A stretch of DNA of 64,000 bases, from assembly GCF_017745675.1 (NCBI RefSeq), contig NZ_JAFLJM010000012.1, forward strand, positions 1 to 64,000, read 5' to 3'. Positions 1-9,736 of this stretch are shown in pieces. Source of the stretch: Alkalihalobacillus sp. BA299. Lineage in GTDB: Bacteria > Bacillota > Bacilli > Bacillales > Bacillaceae_F. The translations under genes were made by a program, and so were the position numbers. Below the pieces are notes generated by a model, which was not told the origin of the DNA, ran no database searches, and was given only the letters and a program-made list of their open reading frames with translations. Numbering within the stretch: position 1 is the first letter of the stretch; each line of letters starts with the position of its first letter.

Positions 1-18
1 CATAATACTAGCTCCTTT
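1..18 (-). other. Start codon and ribosome site of a leftward gene leaving the window
   Basis: On the minus strand an AAAGGAG ribosome site (complement of 12-18) lies 8 bases before an ATG whose last base is position 1. Only the start codon is inside the window, so the product cannot be named. The region up to the repeats at 111 shows no other gene. Confidence 0.45.
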
Positions 19-110
19 CGTAATGTAGCTCTGTTTTGGTTTGGTTTTTTTCATTAAACAGCTTAGCCAAAATAATCTACGATATTACGAGTAAGGGGCT
101 AGTTTCGTTC

Positions 111-173
111 ATGATAACTTATCGTACAGAGGTGAGGGAAGTCTCGCTAGTCGGTGGGCGATGGAGCTAGACA
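111..173 (+). repeat. Type A structured repeat, 3' half only
   Basis: Carries the ACTTATCG motif, the GGTGAGGGAAGTCTCGCTAG stretch, GTCGGT and GGGCGAT, and the terminal GAGCTAGACA of type A repeats. The 5' half is missing, so this is a truncated copy heading a three-copy array. Confidence 0.85.
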
Positions 174-177
174 ATAA

Positions 178-325
178 GAAAAGCGCAATCGCCCGTTTAC
201 TGACGTACGGTCTGGACTGAACCGCAGAAGATAAAGGAAACACAATGAACGGTAGTGAATTGATGTTGACTTATCGTACGGCGGTGAGGGAAGCCTCGCT
301 AGTCAGTGGGCGATGGAGCTAGACA
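178..325 (+). repeat. Type A structured repeat (full, 148 bp)
   Basis: Starts GAAAAGCGC and ends AGCTAGACA. Terminal helix P1 is ATCGCCC with GGGCGAT. Second helix P2 is ACTGAC with GTCAGT. Both pair perfectly and both differ from the other copies in a compensatory way. Confidence 0.92.
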
Positions 326-329
326 ATAA

Positions 330-477
330 GAAAAGCGCAATCGCCCGTTTACCGACGTATGGACTGGACTGAGCCGTAGGAGATAAAGGAAACACGATGA
401 ACGTTAGTGAGTCGATGTTGACTTATCGTACAAAGGTGAGGGAAGTCTCGCTAGTCGGTGGGCGATGGAGCTAGACA
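330..477 (+). repeat. Type A structured repeat (full, 148 bp)
   Basis: Tandem with the previous copy, 4 bases apart. P1 is ATCGCCC with GGGCGAT. P2 is ACCGAC with GTCGGT. It is followed by TCCTCTAAAAAAG, the trailer type seen after the last copy of several arrays. Confidence 0.92.
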
Positions 478-511
478 TCCTCTAAAAAAGCTATACTTTC
501 TTCAAACAAGT

Positions 512-533
512 ACGAAGAGACACTGCTCTTCGT
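512..533 (-). terminator. Hairpin after ABC exporter operon
   Basis: ACGAAGAG (512-519) pairs with CTCTTCGT (526-533) just past the stop of the leftward permease gene. The following T-run on the minus strand is weak, so terminator function is tentative. Confidence 0.4.
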
Positions 534-538
534 CAATA

Positions 539-1324
539 TTAATTGCCTGCACCTCGGTATTTAGTGACACCAATATTCCAAATCATGACCGCGAGTGTAA
601 AAAAGACGATCCCCATAACCGGTGTCAACGCCGCATATACAAACCACTCTTCTCTCCCAAGAAAATAAGCAGATGGATAAACCCCCACAAAGGCAAATGG
701 TAAAATCCAAGTTAAAATAAATCGGATCACTCCATTATAAATATCAACAGGGTATCTACCATAATTTCCGATATTGTACATCATCGGCATAAAATCCGTT
801 TTACTATCCGACCAAAAGCTAATACTGGCAAGCATTGTAAATATACTACCGTAAATTAAGGCCCCACCCAGAGCTAAGGCTACAAATATAAACGGGTCAT
901 ACCAGGATAATGTCAATTCTAATTGAATTCCTGCATAAATCATAATTACAAGACCTGTAATTACTCCAAATAACGATTCCAACTCCATCCTTTCAAGCAC
1001 GATTTGAAACAGACTATGAATCGGTCGTGTTAAAACACGATCCATTTCTCCTTTTACAATATACCTTTCATTAAAATCCCATATATTAAAAAAGGATGTG
1101 AAAATCGCAAAAGGGACAAGGAAGAAACCATAAATAAAAATGATCTCTTCCCGGTTCCAACCACTCAAGACAGAGGTATGACCAAAGACAACGAGGATAA
1201 AAACGAGGCTAACCGCTTGAAATAATAAGTCAGATAAAATTTCAACAATAGTGTCCACTCGATAAGTTAATCTTGTTTTTAAATATTGAGAGGCATATTG
1301 AAAAAACATTGATATATGAAACAT
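539..1324 (-). CDS. ABC exporter permease, DUF990/COG3694 type
   Basis: Predicted 261-residue integral membrane protein with about six hydrophobic segments and no ATP-binding motifs. It is the last gene of a three-gene operon (ATPase, permease, permease), starting 3 bases after the stop of the other permease. The arrangement of one COG4586-type ATPase with two dissimilar permeases of about 265 residues is the usual composition of these ABC-2-like exporters, whose substrate is generally unknown. Assignment rests on length, hydrophobicity and context. The internal stretch RPIHSLFQIVLERMELESL is a typical cytoplasmic loop of this family. Substrate unknown. Confidence 0.8.
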   Translation of the reverse strand: MFHISMFFQYASQYLKTRLTYRVDTIVEILSDLLFQAVSLVFILVVFGHTSVLSGWNREEIIFIYGFFLVPFAIFTSFFNIWDFNERYIVKGEMDRVLTRPIHSLFQIVLERMELESLFGVITGLVIMIYAGIQLELTLSWYDPFIFVALALGGALIYGSIFTMLASISFWSDSKTDFMPMMYNIGNYGRYPVDIYNGVIRFILTWILPFAFVGVYPSAYFLGREEWFVYAALTPVMGIVFFTLAVMIWNIGVTKYRGAGN

Positions 1325-1327
1325 ATT

Positions 1328-2131
1328 TTAGCCTCCTTGTACTACCATTTGTTTTCTAGCAATTATCCATAAAACTTGGATCGGGACAATTAATATAAGA
1401 GCCCAAAAGAATTGAATAGCTAAACTTTGCCATACTTCACTTCGAGTAAACCCTTCTGTAAAAATCATACTCGGAATATAACTAATCGCTTGAAACGGTA
1501 AAAGTGTCATGACATTTTGCGCCCAAATCGGGTAAAAACTAATCGGTAATAATAACCCAGAAAACAAGTCAATAACGACACGTTTCCCTCGGATCAACCC
1601 AGTATTGTTATATAAGAAAAATGTTAAAATGCCAGTGAGTAAATTAATCTGTGTATTAATAATAAAGCTAAACATTAGAGAAATACTAAAGAGTAACCAT
1701 GTAAAAGCACTTGCTGAAAACGTGATCGGAAACACGAACCAAACGATCAACAAGCCAGGCGCCGAAAAGAAAAACAATCGAAAGAGTCCTTCCCCAAGCC
1801 CTTGCATAGTCTTCATTCCTAAATAATTGTATGGACGAATGAGTTCAATCGCTACTTTCCCTTCTTTTATTTCCTGTGCAATCTCACGGTCAATATTATT
1901 AAAATAAAACGCTCTTGCCATCCAAGCAACCGCAATATATGTTGTCATTTGTATGACAGAAAGCCCCTGTATTTCGTCATTCCCTCCATAAATTGCCATC
2001 CATAAAAAATAATACGCACCAATATTAATACTATAAATTAAAATGCCGCTATAATAGTTTGTACGGTAGGCAAGCATCATGAGGAAACGAATACGAATCA
2101 TCTCCACATATTTACTTGCCATAAAAAACAC
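1328..2131 (-). CDS. ABC exporter permease, COG4587 type
   Basis: A 267-residue membrane protein with about six transmembrane segments and an amphipathic N-terminus (KYVEMIRIRFLMMLAYR) typical of ABC-2 permeases. Its start overlaps the end of the ATPase gene by 20 bases, showing translational coupling. The second permease follows 3 bases downstream. The two permeases differ in sequence and probably form a heterodimer around the ATPase. Family position (COG4587) is from recollection of the usual gene order ATPase-COG4587-COG3694. The transported compound cannot be deduced. Confidence 0.8.
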   Translation of the reverse strand: MFFMASKYVEMIRIRFLMMLAYRTNYYSGILIYSINIGAYYFLWMAIYGGNDEIQGLSVIQMTTYIAVAWMARAFYFNNIDREIAQEIKEGKVAIELIRPYNYLGMKTMQGLGEGLFRLFFFSAPGLLIVWFVFPITFSASAFTWLLFSISLMFSFIINTQINLLTGILTFFLYNNTGLIRGKRVVIDLFSGLLLPISFYPIWAQNVMTLLPFQAISYIPSMIFTEGFTRSEVWQSLAIQFFWALILIVPIQVLWIIARKQMVVQGG

Positions 2132-3125
2132 CTTCTTCGTAAATGTTACGGATAATTTCCTCAGTCGAAACTTCGTTGATTCTCATATCCGACAACTTAA
2201 ATTGACTAGCAACTAAACTAATAATCTGAGAAACTATTTCTTCTTGCTGAACAATAGCTACCCATACATTTTCTTGATTACCTTGTTTCCATTCAACCGG
2301 TTGATCCTTCGTTGCTTCTACTAAACTTTGTTGTAAAACAACCTCATCAAACTGGAACTGAATTTCTTTTCCTTGTCCCCAATTCCCTCGTAAGTTAGCT
2401 AGGGAGCCGTCGTAAATTATTTTTCCTTCATCAAGCATGATCACTCGCTCACATAAAGCTTCAATATCACTTAGGTCATGCGTCGTTAAAAGAATAGTCG
2501 TATTAAATCTTTCATTGATTCTCTTTAAAAATTCACGAATTTTTAATTTAACAAGTACATCAAGGCCAATCGTCGGTTCATCTAAAAATAAAAGCGGCGG
2601 GTTATGGATCAAGGCTGCCGCAAGTTCACACCGCATTCTCTGTCCTAACGAAAGTTTTCGAACAGGCTTATCTAACAGCGGCTCCAAATCTAATGTTTCA
2701 ATAATTTCCTTTATATGAGGCTCATACTGTTCATCTGGTATATTATAAACTTTTTTTAGTAGTCGAAACGATTCTTGTACAGCGATATCCCACCATAGCT
2801 GTGACCGTTGCCCAAACACAACACCAATTGTTCGCACAAATCGTTCTCTTTCTTTATGAGGATTCATTCCATTAACAACGACCTCCCCCGCACTTGGAGT
2901 TAATATCCCAGTAAGCATTTTAATCGTAGTTGATTTCCCTGCACCGTTTTCCCCGATATACCCTACCATTTCTCCTTTTTTCACTTCAAATGAAATATCA
3001 TCAACAGCCGCTAACACTTTATAATTCCTTGTAAATAAATCACGAAATGCTCCGGCCAATCCAGAACGACTAGAATAGGATTTAAATTCTTTTCTTAACT
3101 TACGTACTTCTATTGCATTCCCCAT
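2112..3125 (-). CDS. ABC exporter ATP-binding protein, COG4586 type
   Basis: 337 residues. Walker A is GENGAGKST at 58-66, the ABC signature LSLGQRMR at 158-165, Walker B LLFLDEPT at 178-185 and the H-loop histidine at about 216. The first 40 residues carry the REF/SYSSRSG...FRDLFTR extension typical of this COG4586 subfamily, related to but distinct from drug-exporter ATPases. About 90 C-terminal residues after the nucleotide domain form a small accessory region. It heads an operon with two permeases. The start is supported by an AGGTGATAAC ribosome region on the minus strand. Role: energising export of an unknown substrate. Confidence 0.88.
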   Translation of the reverse strand: MGNAIEVRKLRKEFKSYSSRSGLAGAFRDLFTRNYKVLAAVDDISFEVKKGEMVGYIGENGAGKSTTIKMLTGILTPSAGEVVVNGMNPHKERERFVRTIGVVFGQRSQLWWDIAVQESFRLLKKVYNIPDEQYEPHIKEIIETLDLEPLLDKPVRKLSLGQRMRCELAAALIHNPPLLFLDEPTIGLDVLVKLKIREFLKRINERFNTTILLTTHDLSDIEALCERVIMLDEGKIIYDGSLANLRGNWGQGKEIQFQFDEVVLQQSLVEATKDQPVEWKQGNQENVWVAIVQQEEIVSQIISLVASQFKLSDMRINEVSTEEIIRNIYEEGVFYGK

Positions 3126-3287
3126 TACTTGTTATCACCTTTCCTGAGAAAACTCCTCACTCTTCATATTTAAGAAGAGGACGTAAATTCTATAACTAAA
3201 ATAGTGTAACGCAATCACTGTTTTCGCTCAAGAACGAGGCTTATGGTAAAATAAAGAAGGCAAATTACGTTAAGAGGAGTTATAAAA

Positions 3288-4580
3288 ATGAATCATACAA
3301 AGTCTGAAACACTTTATAAAGAAGCTGTAGAACATATTGTTGGAGGTGTAAACAGTCCCTCTCGATCTTATAAAGCGGTAGGTGGAGGAGCTCCTGTTTT
3401 TATGGAACGAGGTAATGGGGCTTACTTCTGGGATGTTGACGGGAACCGATACATTGATTATCTAGCAGCATATGGGCCGATTATTACAGGGCACGCCCAT
3501 CCCCACATTACAAAAGCTATCACTCGAGCTGCTGAAAATGGTGTGTTATATGGGACACCTACAAACCTGGAAATTCAATTTGCAAAAATGATAAAAGATG
3601 CCATTCCTTCAATGGAAAAGATCCGATTTGTCAATTCAGGTACAGAAGCAGTGATGACGACAATCCGTGTCGCAAGAGCTTATACTAGACGAGATAAAAT
3701 CATTAAATTTGCTGGGTGTTACCACGGCCACTCCGACTTAGTATTAGTTGCAGCTGGCTCTGGTCCTTCTACACTCGGCACTCCCGATTCTGCTGGCGTA
3801 CCTCAGTCCATCGCAAAGGAAGTCATTACGGTTCCTTTTAACTGCCTCGACAGCTTTAAACAAGCATTAGAAAAGTGGGGTGATGAAGTAGCTGCCATTT
3901 TAGTAGAACCTATTGTCGGTAACTTTGGTATCGTCGAACCTAAGGAAGGGTTCTTAGCAGGCGTAAATGAATTGGCTCACCAAGCTGGGGCTATAGTCAT
4001 TTATGATGAAGTCATAACCGCATTCCGCTTTATGTATGGCGGAGCCCAAAATCTGTTAGACGTTGAACCAGATATGACTGCACTTGGAAAAATTATTGGT
4101 GGCGGATTACCGATCGGTGCATACGGCGGAAAAAAAGAAATTATGGAAAAGGTTGCACCGCTTGGCCCTGCCTATCAAGCAGGAACGATGGCCGGAAACC
4201 CCGCTTCTATTAGTGCCGGCATCGCTTGTTTAGAAGTTCTACAAGAAGAGGGGCTATATGAACATCTTGACAAATTAGGTAAAATACTTGAAGATGGCAT
4301 ACTAACACATGCAAAAACATACAACATCCCAATCACAACCAATCGCCTAAAGGGTGCTTTAACGGTCTACTTTACCGAAGAGAAAATTACCAATTATGAA
4401 CAAGCTGAAAAAAGTGATAGTGAAATGTTTGCTACGTTCTTTAAACTTATGTTAGAACAAGGCATTAATTTAGCACCTTCAAAATATGAAGCATGGTTTC
4501 TTACTATAGCTCATACCGAACAAGATATAACGGATACACTCACTGCTGTAAAACACACGTTTACAAAAATGGCAAAATGA
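3288..4580 (+). CDS. gsaB: Glutamate-1-semialdehyde 2,1-aminomutase
   Basis: 430 residues, the family length. PLP-dependent class-III aminotransferase fold converting glutamate-1-semialdehyde to 5-aminolevulinate, the first tetrapyrrole precursor. Visible motifs: VNSPSRSY (22-29), NSGTEA (116-121), YHGHSD (145-150), the PLP-contact aspartate in YDEV (D240) and the Schiff-base lysine K268 in [14 protein letters not shown]. Ribosome site AGAGGAG 8 bases upstream of ATG. In B. subtilis the second GSA aminotransferase gene, gsaB, sits next to ygaE as here (with gltB inserted between them), so the name gsaB is preferred over hemL. A strong terminator follows. Confidence 0.93.
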   Translation: MNHTKSETLYKEAVEHIVGGVNSPSRSYKAVGGGAPVFMERGNGAYFWDVDGNRYIDYLAAYGPIITGHAHPHITKAITRAAENGVLYGTPTNLEIQFAKMIKDAIPSMEKIRFVNSGTEAVMTTIRVARAYTRRDKIIKFAGCYHGHSDLVLVAAGSGPSTLGTPDSAGVPQSIAKEVITVPFNCLDSFKQALEKWGDEVAAILVEPIVGNFGIVEPKEGFLAGVNELAHQAGAIVIYDEVITAFRFMYGGAQNLLDVEPDMTALGKIIGGGLPIGAYGGKKEIMEKVAPLGPAYQAGTMAGNPASISAGIACLEVLQEEGLYEHLDKLGKILEDGILTHAKTYNIPITTNRLKGALTVYFTEEKITNYEQAEKSDSEMFATFFKLMLEQGINLAPSKYEAWFLTIAHTEQDITDTLTAVKHTFTKMAK

Positions 4581-4599
4581 ATATTTATACATTCAATAC

Positions 4600-4632
4600 A
4601 ACCAGAAAAGAAAATGCTTTTCTGGTTTTTTT
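4600..4632 (+). terminator. Intrinsic terminator of gsaB
   Basis: AACCAGAAAAG (4600-4610) pairs with CTTTTCTGGTT (4617-4627), followed by a run of seven Ts. Confidence 0.88.
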
Positions 4633-4646
4633 GCTACTGCACCCAT

Positions 4647-4660
4647 TGTAAACGCTTACA
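4647..4660 (+). promoter_or_regulatory. CcpA cre box upstream of glutamate synthase
   Basis: TGTAAACGCTTACA is a perfect palindromic match to the catabolite-responsive element consensus. It is centred about 90 bases upstream of the -35 box of the glutamate synthase promoter and past the gsaB terminator, a position compatible with activation rather than road-block repression. That CcpA supports glutamate synthase expression in B. subtilis is established; direct action here is inference. Confidence 0.75.
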
Positions 4661-4741
4661 TAGTCAACATTTTCTTGTTTTAACAAACGTCAATCTCTTG
4701 TCAATTTTGAATGCCAATTACATGAAAATGAATAAAAATAA

Positions 4742-4770
4742 TTGATTTTATTCACTGATCATGATATACT
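4742..4770 (+). promoter_or_regulatory. Sigma-A promoter of glutamate synthase
   Basis: TTGATT (4742-4747), a 17-base spacer, then TATACT (4765-4770). Start of transcription is expected near 4777, giving an untranslated leader of about 270 bases. Confidence 0.75.
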
Positions 4771-4776
4771 TGCTAT

Positions 4777-5046
4777 ACAATTCTGACAATTAGAACCTGC
4801 ATTTAGAGGTTCTATTTTGATATGTTAGGAAACTATAATCAGGAATGTTTTATAGTCAAAAAGGATGTTCGAAAAGTTCACAAACAGAAAGAACGAACGA
4901 ACGAGGAACTAGTTTCTTGCATCGACTTAAAATTTTTTCGGTATTTTTTGTCAGATTTTTTAACATTAGGTACTAACTGCTTGCTAATTTTTCGAACATG
5001 CACTTTCAACCTTAGGAGGTGAAGGTCAGAAATTCTGACCAAACAA
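4777..5046 (+). promoter_or_regulatory. Long structured leader of glutamate synthase mRNA
   Basis: Holds three inverted repeats. TAGAACCT/AGGTTCTA lies around 4791-4814. ATGTTCGAAAA (4865-4875) and TTTTCGAACAT (4989-4999) are perfect complements 113 bases apart. GGTCAGA/TCTGACC (5024-5030 with 5034-5040) is a tight hairpin with a 3-base loop lying between the AGGAGGT ribosome site (5014-5020) and the ATG (5047). No T-run is present, so a transcription attenuator is unlikely; a translational device is possible. Confidence 0.5.
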
Positions 5047-8000
5047 ATGAAGAAAACATGGAGTCCAAGTACATTTAAGAACTTTAACACGATTGAACAT
5101 GATAGCTGTGGAATTGTATCTGTCATGGAAAAAACGAAGAAACCAACTAAAAAGAACATCGATGACTGTATCGATGCCTTAGTTAAAATGAATCACCGTG
5201 CCGGCTTTATTAACGACGAAGGTGATGGAGTGGGAATTCACATTGATATTCCTAAAAAAGTGTGGGAACAAAAATTATCTGCTGCTAATATGGACAGCAG
5301 TCTTGCTAATCGATCTGACTTTGTGGTCGGTCATTTATTTATTGATAAAAAAATAGATACAGATGCAGCGAAAGAGCGTATTCGCCAATTAGCTGTTAAA
5401 CATGAATTTAATCTGGTCTTTGAAACCGACCAAGTCACAAATAGTGACGCATTAGGTCCATTAGGTCGAAAAGAAGAGCCTGTATTCTTCCAAATTGCAT
5501 TACTGCCAAAGTTTGATTCTTCTAAGCTCGATTTAGCGATTTTTAATTTAATGCTTGATATTGAAGAAGATACGAATGTTCATGTCGCTTCATTAAGTAA
5601 TTATTATGTCATTTACAAAGTAATGGGTGCTGGTGATGTATTACCTCGCTATTATGATGACTTGGCAAATCCACTCGTAGCTTCAACGATGACACTTGGG
5701 CATAACCGTTACTCGACAAACACATTATCTACCTTTTTCCGTGTTCAACCATTTAGCATCATTGGACATAACGGAGAAATTAATACAATCGCCAAACTTC
5801 GTGATGAAGCACGTATGGTAGATATTCCACTTGTTGACGGGGCGAGTGACTCTCAAGATTTAAACCGTGTTATAGAAACGATGATTTATAAACATGGATA
5901 CAGCTTATTTGAAGTATTAGATATTTTATTTCCTCCAATCGTTAATGAAATCAAAGCTTTACCTGAACATTTACAAGATTTATACGCTTATATAAGAGAA
6001 GCTTGGGGACATTTCGCCCAAGGACCTGCAGGGATTATTTCCCGTTTTGGAAACGAAGCAGCATTTAGTGTAGATGCACTTGGCTTGCGTCCGGTATGGA
6101 TGATTGAAAATGAAACATCTTACTATTTTGCATCAGAACAAGGGATTATTCCTTCTTCTGAATTTGTATCAGAACCAAAGCCTTTAGCTCCCGGTGAAAA
6201 AGTCGGCCTTAAATGGAATGATGATGATACTTTGTCTGTGTATTTCCAAGATGAGTATCAAGAAGAAGTTTACAAACGTCTAAATAAAAAATTAAATGTA
6301 GTAGGTAGTTATAAAAGACTTAACCCTCCTGCATTCGAGACTACAAACAAAGTGACAAACTTACCATTGAAGGTAACAAACAATCATTATGCTGCGTTCG
6401 GATGGGATCGAGAGCACATTCAAATGGTTGAGCAAATGGCAGAAAAAGGTGTTGAACCGATCCGTTCACTTGGTCATGACGCTCCTTTAGCTGCTCTACA
6501 TCAAGGACGTAAAAACATTGCTGATTTTATAAAAGAAAGTGTCGCTGTCGTTACAAATCCAGCGATTGACCGTGACCGTGAAATGGAGCACTTCTCTACC
6601 CGCGTTATTTTAGGTAAACGTCCTTCATTATTCGAACGTGAAGAAGGTCATACGAATTTAGAACTTTCTTCTCCAATCGTTGTGGAAGGAGAAGCTGGTC
6701 TTTATTTAACAGAACAAACAGCTCATCCATCATATGATCAAGTCGTAGAATATTACACAAACCTTGATAGTAGCCATGTATTATCCGCCACTTTTACAAA
6801 TGAAGAAAGTGTTGCAGAAGCATTAGGCCGCCTTATCGAAGAAGCAACAGAGGCTGTTCAAAACGGAAAAGAGCTCATCATAATTGATGATGCAAAAGCA
6901 CATGTTGATGGAAACCTATGGCTCGATCCACATCTTGTTACATCGGCGATTGATCAAGGATTAACGAAAAAACAAATTCGTCGCAGCTGTTCTTTATTGG
7001 TACGTTCTGGATCCATTCGTAGCTTGCACGATATCGCCGTCATTTTCGGCTTAGGAGCAGATGTTGTTAACCCGTATCTACTCATTGCAACAGTTTGTGG
7101 CGATTCAAATGAACCTGTTATTAAAGTAACAGAAGCCTTAAATAAAGGTTTAGAAAAAGTGATTTCTACTATTGGTATTCATGAGTTACGCGGTTATGGA
7201 AGACTTTTCTCTGCAATTGGCTTAAATACTGAAATCGCAGATGTTCTGAACATCGTTAATTTCCTAGGATCTGAAGAATTAAGTTATAACTTCGAAGAAA
7301 TGAAAAAAGATGCGTTAGATCGTGTTGAAGATTTCGCTAACGATAAAGCACGTCCAGGTAAATCATTCCATTTTTTCCCGCGTATTTGGAAAGCAATTGG
7401 AGATATTGCTTCAGGTTCAGGAGAATACTGTCAGTATAGTCAAAAGTTAAAGGAACAAGAAGAAAATAACCCTATTTCAATTCGTCACCTTGCTGATATT
7501 AAAGAATCTAAAGCGAAAATCGATGCTGAAAAAGTTAATGTTGGTGTAAATAAGCACAGCCTTCCTTTCATTATAAGTTCGATGTCGTTTGGTTCTCAAA
7601 ATGAAGTTGCTTTTAGAGCGTATGCAGAAGCAGCTGACCGCTTAAACATGATTAGCTTTAACGGTGAGGGCGGCGAAATCAAAGATATGTTAGGCAAATA
7701 TCCTAATACACGAGGCCAACAAGTCGCTTCTGGCCGCTTTGGTGTAAACGCTGAGCTAATTAACTCTACCAATTTAATTGAAATAAAAATTGGTCAAGGA
7801 GCAAAGCCAGGTGAAGGTGGACATTTACCGGGATCAAAAGTAACGGCTAAAGTTGCTGCCGCTCGTAATGCTACACTAGGTTCTGACTTAATTTCACCTT
7901 CAAATAACCATGATATTTATTCGATCGAGGACTTAGCTCAAATGGTTACCGAAATTAAGACGGCAAATGACCAAGCGAAGGTTTGTGTTAAAGTCCCTGT

Positions 8001-9534
8001 TGTTCCAAACATCGGAACAATTGCAGTCGGAATTGCAAAAGCTGGTGCTGACTACATCACATTAAGTGGATTTGATGGTGGTACGGGAGCCGCTCGTGTT
8101 CATGCACTTCAGCACGTTGGTCTTCCTGTTGAAATCGGAATTAAAGCAGCACATAACGCATTAATAGAATCTGGTTTACGTCATAAAGTTGAACTATGGG
8201 CAGACGGTGGTATGCGTAGTGCGTTAGATGTTGTTAAAATTATGCTACTCGGTGCAAACCGTGTTGGGTTCGGAACTCTATCAATGATCGCGGTTGGCTG
8301 TACGACTTGCCGTGGCTGTCACTTAGACACTTGTCATGTTGGTATTGCTACGCAAATTGAATCCGAGGCTCAAGCGAAAGAACATGGCCTTCGTCGTTTC
8401 GTTCCTCGTCAATTTGATAATGCTGTTCAAGGGTTAATGAATCTCTTTACAACGTTCGGTAAAGAGCTCCAAGCATTAACTGGCGCACTCGGGTTTGACA
8501 ATGCACAGGATCTTGTTGGCCGATCGGATTTACTCGAGCAAACACGCGGTCTAGAGTTAATGGATTTAAGCAATATGCTTGAAGTCATTCCTGCTCAAGA
8601 TGTTCCAATGCTTCCACAGCATGAAGTTACTGCTTCAAGCGAAGAAACTAAACTGGCTGTTGCCGCTGGAGCTGAATATCTCGACTATAACGTGGAAGAT
8701 TTAACTAAATCTCGAGAATTCTCTGGAGTTACAGCTGAACAAAGAATACTTGGAAGTCGCGTATCTTGTCACCGTGTGAGAGGTCATTTAGATGGTTCTT
8801 ATCGTACTCTTCCTGAAGTCAAATTAAGCTTTAAAAATGGTTCGATCCCCGGAAACGGTCTTGGTGCTTATAACAGTGAAGGTATCGCAATTCATGTTGA
8901 TGGTGGCGCACAAGACGGAATTGGTAAAACTTCTTTCGGTGGTCAAATGATGATTTTTAAAGCAAAAGGTAAAAATGGTAAGTTCTATAATGGTTCTGTC
9001 GGTAAAGGAGCTGGGTACGGTGCACAAAAAGGCGTATTTATGTTCCAAGGAAATGCCGATGCCCGCGCAGGTATTCGTTTATCCGGTGCAGACATGATCT
9101 TCGGTGGAAGATTAACCAAACCATTAAAAGAAAAGCATTATGCAAACCTTGGTGTAAATGCAAACCTTAAAGGATTTGCGTTTGAATATATGACAAATGG
9201 ACGTGGTGTTGTGTTAGGCGATCCTGGTCCATGGATTTGTGCTGGTATGACAGGTGGCGTTGTTTACCTTCGTCATCAACCAGAACTAGGCTTAACAAAA
9301 GAAGCATTACAAGCTCGTATTGCAAAAGGCGCTAAAGTAGAATTACAACCTCTTTCAGAAACTGGAATATCTGATCTAACTGAGCTTTTAGGCCTATATC
9401 AAGAGCGTTTAAATGAATACGGCCAAACAGAAGAAGCTGCATTAATCTCAGACCTAATGAAAGACCTAGAGACTAATTTCATGCAAATCATCCCTGTTAA
9501 ACAACAGGCTGACCCTTCTGTATCAACAGAATAA
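5047..9534 (+). CDS. gltB: Glutamate synthase, large (glutaminase/FMN) subunit
   Basis: 1495 residues, close to the family length. It transfers the glutamine amide to 2-oxoglutarate. Domains in order: a short propeptide ending before the catalytic Cys21 (HDSCGI) of the class-II glutaminase; a central domain; the FMN-binding synthase barrel with the 3Fe-4S ligands Cys1085, Cys1091 and Cys1096 (an additional Cys1088 sits between them); and a C-terminal beta-helix. Known as gltA in B. subtilis, where gltC and the small subunit gltB/gltD flank it; neither a LysR regulator nor a small subunit is adjacent here. ATG is preferred although it is 26 bases from the ribosome site, because a hairpin fills that gap. 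Confidence 0.93.
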   Translation: MKKTWSPSTFKNFNTIEHDSCGIVSVMEKTKKPTKKNIDDCIDALVKMNHRAGFINDEGDGVGIHIDIPKKVWEQKLSAANMDSSLANRSDFVVGHLFIDKKIDTDAAKERIRQLAVKHEFNLVFETDQVTNSDALGPLGRKEEPVFFQIALLPKFDSSKLDLAIFNLMLDIEEDTNVHVASLSNYYVIYKVMGAGDVLPRYYDDLANPLVASTMTLGHNRYSTNTLSTFFRVQPFSIIGHNGEINTIAKLRDEARMVDIPLVDGASDSQDLNRVIETMIYKHGYSLFEVLDILFPPIVNEIKALPEHLQDLYAYIREAWGHFAQGPAGIISRFGNEAAFSVDALGLRPVWMIENETSYYFASEQGIIPSSEFVSEPKPLAPGEKVGLKWNDDDTLSVYFQDEYQEEVYKRLNKKLNVVGSYKRLNPPAFETTNKVTNLPLKVTNNHYAAFGWDREHIQMVEQMAEKGVEPIRSLGHDAPLAALHQGRKNIADFIKESVAVVTNPAIDRDREMEHFSTRVILGKRPSLFEREEGHTNLELSSPIVVEGEAGLYLTEQTAHPSYDQVVEYYTNLDSSHVLSATFTNEESVAEALGRLIEEATEAVQNGKELIIIDDAKAHVDGNLWLDPHLVTSAIDQGLTKKQIRRSCSLLVRSGSIRSLHDIAVIFGLGADVVNPYLLIATVCGDSNEPVIKVTEALNKGLEKVISTIGIHELRGYGRLFSAIGLNTEIADVLNIVNFLGSEELSYNFEEMKKDALDRVEDFANDKARPGKSFHFFPRIWKAIGDIASGSGEYCQYSQKLKEQEENNPISIRHLADIKESKAKIDAEKVNVGVNKHSLPFIISSMSFGSQNEVAFRAYAEAADRLNMISFNGEGGEIKDMLGKYPNTRGQQVASGRFGVNAELINSTNLIEIKIGQGAKPGEGGHLPGSKVTAKVAAARNATLGSDLISPSNNHDIYSIEDLAQMVTEIKTANDQAKVCVKVPVVPNIGTIAVGIAKAGADYITLSGFDGGTGAARVHALQHVGLPVEIGIKAAHNALIESGLRHKVELWADGGMRSALDVVKIMLLGANRVGFGTLSMIAVGCTTCRGCHLDTCHVGIATQIESEAQAKEHGLRRFVPRQFDNAVQGLMNLFTTFGKELQALTGALGFDNAQDLVGRSDLLEQTRGLELMDLSNMLEVIPAQDVPMLPQHEVTASSEETKLAVAAGAEYLDYNVEDLTKSREFSGVTAEQRILGSRVSCHRVRGHLDGSYRTLPEVKLSFKNGSIPGNGLGAYNSEGIAIHVDGGAQDGIGKTSFGGQMMIFKAKGKNGKFYNGSVGKGAGYGAQKGVFMFQGNADARAGIRLSGADMIFGGRLTKPLKEKHYANLGVNANLKGFAFEYMTNGRGVVLGDPGPWICAGMTGGVVYLRHQPELGLTKEALQARIAKGAKVELQPLSETGISDLTELLGLYQERLNEYGQTEEAALISDLMKDLETNFMQIIPVKQQADPSVSTE

Positions 9535-9544
9535 TATCAAAATT

Positions 9545-9574
9545 GCCCTCATAATAAATGAGGGCGTTTTTTTT
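9545..9574 (+). terminator. Intrinsic terminator of glutamate synthase
   Basis: GCCCTCAT (9545-9552) pairs with ATGAGGGC around 9558-9565 and is followed by eight Ts. Confidence 0.9.
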
Positions 9575-9736
9575 GTAGATGATCGAGCATTATTTTTCTT
9601 GTTAATTAAATAAATGCCGATCTCGTATCATAGACAATTTAATTTCTTTTATTCATTTTCTATTCCCTTTTTGTTAACAATACCTTTAAGCTCAATCAAT
9701 TTTTGAAAAGCTTATTTATAATAATCGTAAATTCTC

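Noticed and set aside
111..477. Tandem 148-base units as a CRISPR array
   Set aside because: Units are far too long, contiguous without variable spacers, and no cas genes are present.
4822..5022. 66-codon ORF in the glutamate synthase leader
   Set aside because: No ribosome site, atypical composition, and it overlaps leader inverted repeats; unlikely to be a leader peptide gene, though not excluded.
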